Shown: piece after piece, positions 45,375 to 52,837 of the stretch
Layout of the letters: the number at the start of each line of letters is the position of its first letter
Numbering within the stretch: position 1 is the stretch's first letter
From: Limnomonas spitsbergensis
Taxonomy: Eukaryota > Chlorophyta > Chlorophyceae > Chlamydomonadales
Length of the DNA: 64,000 nucleotides
Direction: 5' to 3'
Assembly (NCBI GenBank): GCA_037349105.1
Contig: JAYJMM010000039.1
Span: 5,920,501-5,984,500 of the forward strand
Notes under the pieces: model-generated
The model's database searches: none
Seen by the model: the letters and a program-made list of their open reading frames with translations, nothing else
Told to the model about the DNA's origin: nothing
Program-made: the position numbers and the translations under genes

Positions 45375-46330
45375 ACGGCGGGGCACCTCCAGGGGGCAGG
45401 TGCCCAGGACGGGCGCCAGTGGTTCATGGTAGCAGGCTGGGAGTGCCAGGATCTTTCGTCAGCAGGCAAGGGGCGTGGACTCGCGGGGGAAAGAAGCAAG
45501 TATTTCTTTCCGTTAGTCAAGCTGTTGGGCACATTGCAGATCCTGCAGAAGCCTAGGCCGCCAGCATACCTCATTGAAAATGTAGCGATGCAGTTAAATC
45601 AGAAGAGTGCAAAGGCAAGTGTGGATGCTTTTCATGAGGTGTGCAGGATCCTGGGGACACCTGCACTGTTTGATGCGGCGCAGGTGGGGTCTTACGCCCA
45701 CCGCACACGTAACTATTGGGGAAATATCGCCCCAGCAGCGGATATTGAGTATGTGATTTGTGCATCGGAAAGGCCCCACGGGGGAGTCGTAGACGACATT
45801 CTGGACAAGGGCAGCAAGGCCCAGGTGGTCGCATGCCCAGACAATGGGGGGTATCGCATCAATGTGACAGGACAGCCCAAGAGGGTGCTGCCCTGCTTGG
45901 TGGCAACTCCCGCATCATATTCTTTCAGGAACGGGCAGAATGGGATGGTGTACAGACCCATGGGAGAACTACAGGAGCCCAATGCAAACGAACGTGAACG
46001 TGCCATGGGGTACGCAGAGGGGTCCACATTGCCCCGCCCAGACTTCCCAGAGGCCGCCTGGAAGGCAGCCCTGGGCAGGTGCATGGATTCATGGGCACTA
46101 GGAGCATGGCTCAATGTCGCGCTCACGTGTGCTAAAATAATACCAGAGGAGTTAAAACGCAGAGCACGGCTGCAGGGTCCGGACAGGGATCCTGCGCTTG
46201 GTGCAACTTTAATGTCCAGCCACTACGCCCTTGCCACCGCAGGAAACGCGTGCTCTGGCAGTGGGGAAGTAAGTAGCCGCGTCGTACAGGCAGTGCCTGG
46301 GAGAGTCTGCTGCGGCAGATTGGGCCGACG
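45375..46330 (+). pseudogene. C5-cytosine DNA methyltransferase domain (N-terminally truncated)
   Basis: In a frame different from the RT (open from 45342), the protein has C5-methyltransferase motifs in order: motif IV GWECQDLSSAG with the catalytic Cys at 45444-45446; motif VI YLIENVAM (ENV at 45576-45584); motif VIII AHRTRNYWGNI (about 45700-45725), close in style to DNMT3; and motifs IX/X ERERAMGYAEGST and RCMDSWALGAWL. Motif I, the SAM-binding FxGxG, is absent because the preceding DNA joins directly to the start of RNase H at about 45375. Motif IV has Glu where Pro is usual (EC for PC). If intact it would methylate cytosines in element or host DNA. Confidence 0.85.
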
Positions 46331-46359
46331 CAGCACAAGAACCAGGTGGGAACGCGCCT

Positions 46360-48257
46360 GTGGCAGAAGCAGATGCTGGCAGCGATGTGACAGGGGACAA
46401 AGTGGGTGAGAGAGACCCTCCAGGATGTCCTGCAGGGCCATCGGCCAGGGTGGATGTGTGGACAGATGAGCATGTGTTGCGGTTTCTCCGCGAGAAAACA
46501 CATGGCCCAGGAACAGAGCTAGGAGAGCAGACGAGGGTGCAGCGCAGAGCCGCTCCATTCCAGTGGGAATCCGAGAGGGGAGGAGTGCTGATGAGAATCA
46601 TGCCCGACGGTAGACGTTGCGTGGTGCCCAGGCCAGAGGACAGGCTGGCAGTGATCCAGGAAGCCCATGCTGGACGGGCCATTTTGGCAGCCACCGCACG
46701 GCTTTCATGGTCATGCAGCAACACTGGTGGCGGGGGCTCAGAGCAGCAGTCAAGAAGGTGGTGCAGGAATGTGGTGTGTGTGGCAGGGCCAGGGCGTCCA
46801 CGTTCAATCACACACAGCCCGACCTGCACCCTCTACCCATTGAAGGGTTATTTTTCCGATGGGGAGTAGACCTGTGTGGACCATTCACAACCACCTCCAG
46901 GGGCAATCGGTTTGTGATGGTATGTGTGGAGCATTACTCCAAATGGGTGGAGTTGATCCCCATTCCAAGCAAGGCGTCCGATGTGACGGCCTTGGCTTTC
47001 TTTTAAAATGTAGTCGCAAGATTCGGGGGATGCGCAGAGGTGGTGACGGACCAGGGGACCGAGTTCCAGGGTGAATTCCAAGACATGTTGCTGGATTGCT
47101 TCATTGATCACCGCACCACTTCTGCCAACCACCCCCAGACAGACGGGCTGTCAGAGAGGGCTGTCCAGACCCTCAAGGCAGGCCTGCGCAAGTGTTGCGA
47201 GGAGGGTAGCAGCGACGAATCCTGGGACAAAGTGGTGCCTTGGGTGGCCCTCGGCTTCCGCTGCTCGCCGCAGCAGTCCACGCGCATGGCGCCGTACGAG
47301 GTGCTGTTCCGGCAGAAACCCACCTTTCCCTCCAGAGTGGGGGCGGACCTGTGGAACACAGCCAAGGTGGCAACAGCAGAGGAGGCGGCAGACCTGCTCT
47401 TGGCCAGAGTGGCCAGGATCAAGGAGGCACTGCCAGTCGCGGGTGAGCATCTGAAAATTGCGCAGCACCGCGACAAGCTGCGGTACGCACGCATTCGTGG
47501 GGGAGGGTATGTCCCCCAGGTCAGGCGTTTCACAGAGGGAGATTACGTGTATGTGAGGTACTCATCTGAGCGCCGCAGCCTCGATCCCAAGGCTAGGCCT
47601 GAGATTCTCAGGGTGAAGAAGCTGGGGGCGACGGGAACCTTGGTGCTGGAGGGGGCAGATGGCCTCACAGTAACAGAGAATGCTGTCAATTGTTCGCCGT
47701 GCCACTTGCCCAATCTCAGGGGAGTGATTGATTTCAGTGGAACCAGGCCCAATAACAGCCTGTCATGCGAGGTGTGCCAGCTGCCTGATCGCGGGGAAGT
47801 GATGCTTTTGTGCGATGTCTGCAACACAGGTTGGCACATGGATTGCTTGGTACCGGCACTCGAAGAGGTGCCTGAAGGCGAGTGGGTGTGCCCAAGGTGC
47901 ACGCCTGAAGACAAGGGAGCTGGGCCCGCTGCGATAGCAGGGCCCGCTACGGAAGCCCACAGTGTGGGGGGCCAGGGGCGGCCTAGCCTAGCAGCCAGAG
48001 CGGCTGCCAGAGCTGCTCCAGAGGCCAATGTCATGGACAAGCCTGAGGTGGAAGTTATGGCCACCAACCCAGCAACAAGGCAAATGGAGCGGGGCATCGC
48101 AAGGCCAATGGCGAACGGGTTGTACGACATCTCGTACACCACTGGCAGGGGAGAGGCCAATGTCACCCCGAGGGCAGTTGCGAGAAGGGCTAAGGTGGCC
48201 AAGGAAGTAGCAAAGGAGGAAGAGGAGTCAGTACTTGAAGGTTCTACTGAGACCTGA
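46360..48257 (+). pseudogene. DDE integrase with C-terminal PHD finger
   Basis: 46360-46685 encodes the linker before integrase (VLMRIMPDGRRCVVPRPEDR, VIQEAHAG). A one-base shift near 46685 leads to the HHCC zinc domain (HFGSHRTAFMVMQQHWWRGL, CGVCGRAR). The catalytic core has GVDLCGPF (Asp at 46869), VVTDQGTEF (Asp at 47049) and TDGLSERAVQ (Glu at 47154; 34 residues between). TAA at 47004-47006 (AFF*NVVARFG) interrupts it. After a C-terminal beta domain comes a C4HC3 PHD finger (about 47764-47905: CEVC, LLCDVCNTGWHMDC, EWVCPRC), then a basic/Ala-rich tail ending in TGA. PHD fingers read histone H3 tails, so this one may steer integration to particular chromatin, as chromodomains do in chromoviruses. 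Confidence 0.88.
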
Positions 48258-48835
48258 TCCTCAGGGAAGGCCAAGCCCAGAGCGGCAAGGCCGCTGAGCA
48301 CGTGACGTTACCAGCAAGGAGCGGGCAGACGTCTTCATAGCAGAAGAGGCCTTCAGACGCAGCACGGCTCGTCTGAAATTTGTTTCTCAAATAACTGTAG
48401 CAGCAAAGTTGCAGTAGTACATATGCTGGATATGATGATGGATGAAGATAATTGGTCAGTTCGTGTGTTGATAACACAGCGGGGGGCAAATCCCGCTGCT
48501 ACGGCGCACATTTCCTGTGGCCTTGAAGACCAGGTGTCTATGGCGCAGTGGGGCGAGAGCAGCGGTTATTCGTAGCCTGCCCTGATGAATTTGGAGAGAA
48601 CTCTGTTTGCTACCCAGTAGTGGGCTGAACAGTTAGGATTTGTAGGATTCCGCGCATGTGCGCATCAGCAGCTGAACTCTGTGGAATTTTTCGTTTTGAA
48701 GAAGGCCTGAACCAGGCAGATTTTGCTAAAACGATTTGGGCTTCTACGTACATATTTTCCAGAAGTTTCTTTCAGTACCACCCCTTTTCCGGCTCCCCGC
48801 GCATGCCTGGAGGGCTTCACGCTGGGGAGCGGGGG
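48258..48835 (+). other. Retroelement 3' noncoding region with polypurine tract
   Basis: No ORF of note. It ends in GGGGAGCGGGGGGCGAG (48822-48840), purine-rich and directly abutting repeat B1; this is the best candidate for the plus-strand primer. Confidence 0.55.
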
Positions 48836-49078
48836 GCGAGTAAAGTAGTAGGGGCGGTACCCACGAGACAGGGACACCCAGTCAGGCCCTAGACAGGAAG
48901 ACTCTCCTACTAGGGCTGTGCCTTTCTTATCTTGTTAACAGCTCTTGTATGTAGTACAAGGAGCCTGAGTGTACGGCGCTGTACCGTATTTGTGAGTAGA
49001 GGACGCCTCTCTAAGGCATCCTGACCGGAGTTCACGGTATTTACCATAGTATTGCAGTTACTGCTTTATGGTGCGACA
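48836..49078 (+). repeat. Terminal repeat B1
   Basis: 243 bp (GCGAGTAAAGTAGTAGGGGC...TTTATGGTGCGACA), which I see as identical to 49712-49954. It is joined to A2 by the two bases GT (GACA-GT-TGTC). Confidence 0.93.
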
Positions 49079-49080
49079 GT

Positions 49081-49714
49081 TGTCACAGTATATTTCCGTA
49101 TACGTGACAGAACCGTTTGAACCGCCACTAGCGGCCACGGAGCCTCCGCAGCTTCTCTGCGGAGTCTCCTGATTTGAACTGCGACTAGAAACCCGCTTAC
49201 GCAGGGTGAGGTGCATAATTTACCGTACTCTGAATTGGGCCTGCCGGGTCCCTGTATCCCGGCAATTGCCCAAACTAGTTACTTCGTCCCTTTCTAAAGG
49301 ACAGACCTCTATTGTAACAAGCTCCGGCCGTCATCCTTGAATGAGACCTTCAGCGTTCCCATAAGTCAGTACCTAAACTCAAGTCAAGCCTATATCAACC
49401 TCCGCTGGCATAGCAGGAGATAGAATCCTCAGTTGAGGACCGAGACCTCTGCCGAAGAAGAAGTACGCAGTCTACGTCCGGCAACCTCACCGCGCGTCGC
49501 GCGGTAAGTGCCCCTTTGCATAGCCCAGCTGGATCGCGCCCAGACGGCCAAAAGGCCTGCACTCCCTTAGCCAATTGCTAGTCTTACATCTTCCAGCTTC
49601 ATAGCTTAACTCGCTGAGCACTCGCAGCCAGTGAGTAGTCACTGAGCCTGCCCGTAGGCGTCCATCACTGTAGTGAGGAAAGAAGTCCGCCACGGACCCG
49701 AAGCGCACATCGCG
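49081..49714 (+). repeat. Terminal repeat A2
   Basis: 634 bp, matching A1 (30987-31626) with minor differences, for example GCGACTAGAAACCCGC against GAGACCTAGAAACTCGC. It is followed directly by B2, with GCG shared at the seam. Confidence 0.93.
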
Positions 49715-49954
49715 AGTAAAGTAGTAGGGGCGGTACCCACGAGACAGGGACACCCAGTCAGGCCCTAGACAGGAAGACTCTCCTACTAGGGCTGTGCCTT
49801 TCTTATCTTGTTAACAGCTCTTGTATGTAGTACAAGGAGCCTGAGTGTACGGCGCTGTACCGTATTTGTGAGTAGAGGACGCCTCTCTAAGGCATCCTGA
49901 CCGGAGTTCACGGTATTTACCATAGTATTGCAGTTACTGCTTTATGGTGCGACA
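49712..49954 (+). repeat. Terminal repeat B2 (right end of the element)
   Basis: Second copy of the 243-bp B segment, ending GCGACA at the element boundary and followed by the GCAA target duplication. Confidence 0.93.
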
Positions 49955-49958
49955 GCAA

Positions 49959-50570
49959 TTGCAACTCTGCAGAAAGGCATGATCCCAACCCAAGGCCTGA
50001 GGGCATTAGTCCTCTGCCTCAACTGCCAGGCCAAGGGCCCGGGTGTCAGTATCTGACCCTGCTTCGCGTGACTCTGAAGTGCCATCACAATTCTCGTGGC
50101 CCTACGTTATAAACCTGCATGTACAAGGCTCTTCGGGTGCCGTCGCGATCGTCTGAGCATATGTCAGTAGCGCCATTCTTCCTTTTTCCCACCATATTCA
50201 CCAAAATCAGCCCACAAAACGACACGAGATGGGCACATGTGAGCATATTAAAACATATTGGCGTACCCAGATGCCTAGGATTGAGGCAGGAGAATAAACT
50301 CTGTGGGCACGCCCTGATAATTCCTGGGCGGCTTTCGAAAGTTGCCTTGGCACTTCCGAACCCACATTTGCACCCGACTCAGCACTTCCGAAGTGTGTCC
50401 ATAAGTCGGTTCTCTGTATGGACGTTGGGCGATCTTTAATGTGGTTGAAAGAAATCTGGTATACGAACGGTATTTGAGTTTGAGTGACAGACTTATCTGC
50501 GTTATTAGTCACACTCTCCTTACTGAGCACGAGGAGGGTCTTTCAAGTCCCTCCGGAGAGTGAGGGTCGA
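49959..50570. other. No gene recognised
   Basis: Right flank of the retroelement. No coding or repeat structure that I can support. Confidence 0.4.
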
Positions 50571-50574
50571 CTGG

Positions 50575-50655
50575 CGTTGCCGGACGGCAGATTCGGACCC
50601 CCGACCATGTGCTGTGGATGCCATCAGTGTTACGGTATACCACTGGACCGCTTGA
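50575..50655 (-). ncRNA. tRNA-like sequence (degenerate)
   Basis: On the minus strand GCGGTCCAGTGGTATACC resembles an A box and GGGGTCCGAATC a B box. Stem pairing is poor. Similar to 23918-23992 and 51075-51150; probably a tRNA-derived repeat. Confidence 0.35.
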
Positions 50656-50771
50656 AAGAAAACGCCTGAGCGTGGCTTGAGGAATACGAGATTTTAAATG
50701 CCGTTCACATTACTACCTTGGAATCCATCCAAATTAACAGCCCACATCTAATACGGTGCTTTCTAATGTGT

Positions 50772-51455
50772 CGTAAAACGCCTTAAGGTCCGCGCACCCC
50801 CCCAAAAAAGAAATTGTTTTTCGGCCGCGCACCCCAAAAAGAATTAAAAAAACGGTCGCGCAGCGACGAAATTTTAATTTAATTTAACGGCGCGCAGCAC
50901 AAAATTTAATTAAACATCGCGCATCACCGAAATAATTTAAATTTCCGTCCTCGCAGCACTTTCAGCCAGTACTGTCAAACTCTGTTACAACGCTTGAAGC
51001 CAGCAGGACCCGCATACCGTAGCCTCCCTTCCCTTTCCTCCGATCATTGCTGGCCTCAGGAAGCGTGTGGCTATTGGTGCCCGGGGTCTCAGTGGTACTA
51101 CGGAACTTGGCAATCCACCCTGAGGTCTGCGGTTCGAATCCTGTCCATGTTCAGCACTTCCAGCTAGTTGTGCTCATCTTAGTCATCAGTAGTGTTGCTG
51201 TGCATGGCAATTTGAGCAGACTTGACAAGGATGGCTGAACGGATGCCGAATCAAACAGTCGCGCGCTAGGGCTCCATTTTTTTTTTTGTAAAAAGTGCTG
51301 TTTTTAATTCATACCGCGAACCCCCAAAATAGTTTTTTGGGCACCTGACTGACGCTCCCCACAACGGAAATTTTGGAATTAATATTAGCGGGCAGCTATG
51401 TCCGCGCACACCTATAATTATTTAATTACGAGCGGAGTAAAAGGCGTTTCACGGT
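50772..51455. mobile_element. Possible element with imperfect inverted ends
   Basis: CGTAAAACGCCTTAAGGTCCGCGCAC at the left resembles the reverse complement of ...TAAAAGGCGTTTCACG at the right. The interior is a patchwork of CGCGCA-spaced AT-rich blocks (AAATTTAATTAAA). No clear target duplication. It contains the tRNA-like sequence at 51075-51150. Tentative. Confidence 0.3.
51075..51150 (+). ncRNA. tRNA-like sequence with good B box
   Basis: GGTCTCAGTGGTACTA (A-box-like, near 51087) and GGTTCGAATCC (51131-51141, consensus B box). T-arm and acceptor pairing are poor, so an intact tRNA gene is unlikely. Confidence 0.4.
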
Positions 51456-51924
51456 AACACGGTACATTTGAGGATTACCGTTTTACATTCGAAAGCGCCG
51501 TATTAGACGTATCTGACATTACACCCCCCGCCGTAGGTTTTTGAGGTAACCAGACGTCAAACCACGAGGTTTTATAAAACCCTGACAGGCCCTTGACAGC
51601 TGTTGTACCGTACATGAAGTGTCGGAGCCAGAGAGGTCTCTCGTCGTAGCGTATCCCAAGGAATACGTCACACGCGATACATACGTACATGATGCACCGG
51701 ATGATGCACCGGCGCAGTGGCGCACCGCCTGCCCTCTGCCGTGCCGGCCACCGTATCATTGATTAATTGTGTCGACTACCCTGCGAGCTTACCGTGCGTT
51801 TTAAATCGAGATATATCGATATGCCCAGGTGGAAAAGGGCCTCGTACATTCGTAAGGCAGTAGACAACCGTGCGTGCTGCGTGCACACTCACTGGATTCC
51901 AGTGGCTGGAATTATCTGTTCTTG
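51456..51924. other. No gene recognised
   Basis: I see nothing in this stretch beyond shadow frames. Confidence 0.35.
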
Positions 51925-52619
51925 TTGAACCCGTAAATGTTTAGTCCAGAGGGCGATGGATAGAGAAGGGTGCATCGTTCATTTGTTATTTTGTTCCCCT
52001 TGGCGTATCAGCAACTGGCCGCCTGGAGTGCCTGGACAGGGGGCTGATACAGGCACCCACACGCCCGAGCCTTACTTCATTAGATGCACACAGCCACACA
52101 CAGGTGTCACGTGATCGCCATAAGGGATCATCGACTAGGTTATCTGTGTGATAGGAAGAAGTCGCATCAAAGCTTTGCTTTTAAGTTTTAAGGAAGTATG
52201 GCAGGCCGGGGTTGCTATGTAAGAACCTTGCACAGCTAGCACTGCAATGGCACTGAGCCGCTCTGGACTCTGGTGACATACACATATCATAACGCAAAGC
52301 CATGCGGCTCATGACTCCCATGTCACTGTCTTGTGGTTGTGTTTTAGTTGCTTGCCCAGGAGGATTAATGGTTTTCGCTCGTTGTCAGTCCTCGTGTACC
52401 GCTATGTGTTCAGTCAAGTGCTTGTACCGGTTTCCCATTTGTACGTGTCCCATGCATCAAATGTGATGCTCATCTGGACGGTAAACTTCACAGGCAGGGA
52501 TTAACATGAGTCAGTTTTTCATTACACTATAATCAGGCCACTCAGTCAACTCAGGTGCAGCTGAAGCTCTCTGACTTGCAGAGAGTTTGGACTTGCTTTT
52601 TCTCTCTCCGTTTCGAGTG

Positions 52620-52656
<37 letters not shown>

Positions 52657-52770
52657 TTTTTTTACAGTCCAGCAGAGCATCCCATTCGATGCATGGGACA
52701 CGTGCCCGTCAACCGGTACAAGCACTGAAATGAACTAAGACAGCGAGCGGAAACCCAGTCAACAGATGCT
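51925..52770 (+). repeat. Dispersed repeat, copy 2, with inverted GTACCGG blocks
   Basis: About 51925-52480 matches 330-860. Within it, 52375-52495 (GGTTTTCGCTCG...GTGCTTGTACCGG...CCCATGCATCAAATG) is mirrored as an inverted copy at 52665-52765, giving a foldback about 170 bp apart. A (GT)n microsatellite of about 28 bp lies between them (52626-52655). Confidence 0.75.
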
Positions 52771-52837
52771 TGCGGCCCACGCCCCTAGGGGGGCGTAGTT
52801 TTTTCTTTCTTCCTTTCTGGTGCACATGCGGGACGCC

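Larger units (their letters stand above)
30987..49954 (+). mobile_element. Giant Ty3-like retroelement encoding a DNA methyltransferase and PHD finger
   Basis: It begins TGTCACAG and ends GCGACA, flanked by GCAA on both sides (30983-30986 and 49955-49958), a 4-bp target duplication. Order on the plus strand: repeat A1, putative primer-binding site, leader, gag-like, protease, a long unassigned region, reverse transcriptase, start of RNase H, C5 cytosine methyltransferase, zinc-binding and DDE integrase, PHD finger, repeats B1-A2-B2. Length is 18,968 bp, of which 1,141 bp is a nested hAT insertion. Eight in-frame stops, several frameshifts and an RNase H/methyltransferase deletion show that it is inactive. 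Methyltransferase capture by retrotransposons is known from dinoflagellates and charophytes; this is a further case or relative. Confidence 0.88.

Noticed and set aside
46209..46829. 206-residue minus-strand ORF
   Set aside because: Antisense of the methyltransferase-integrase linker; no recognisable content.
33978..47006. Reassigned TAA/TAG codons (as glutamine) as explanation of the in-frame stops
   Set aside because: The host exons of both SGNH-like genes and the thioredoxin (well over 1,000 codons) contain no in-frame TAA or TAG, and the retroelement also has frameshifts and a deletion. Decay is simpler.
30987..49954. A true DIRS/Ngaro element
   Set aside because: The repeat layout fits, but I see no tyrosine recombinase. 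Instead the zinc-binding and DDE integrase domains are clear, and a short target duplication is present.
51075..51150. Functional tRNA gene
   Set aside because: The B box is good, but the T stem and acceptor stem do not pair acceptably by eye.
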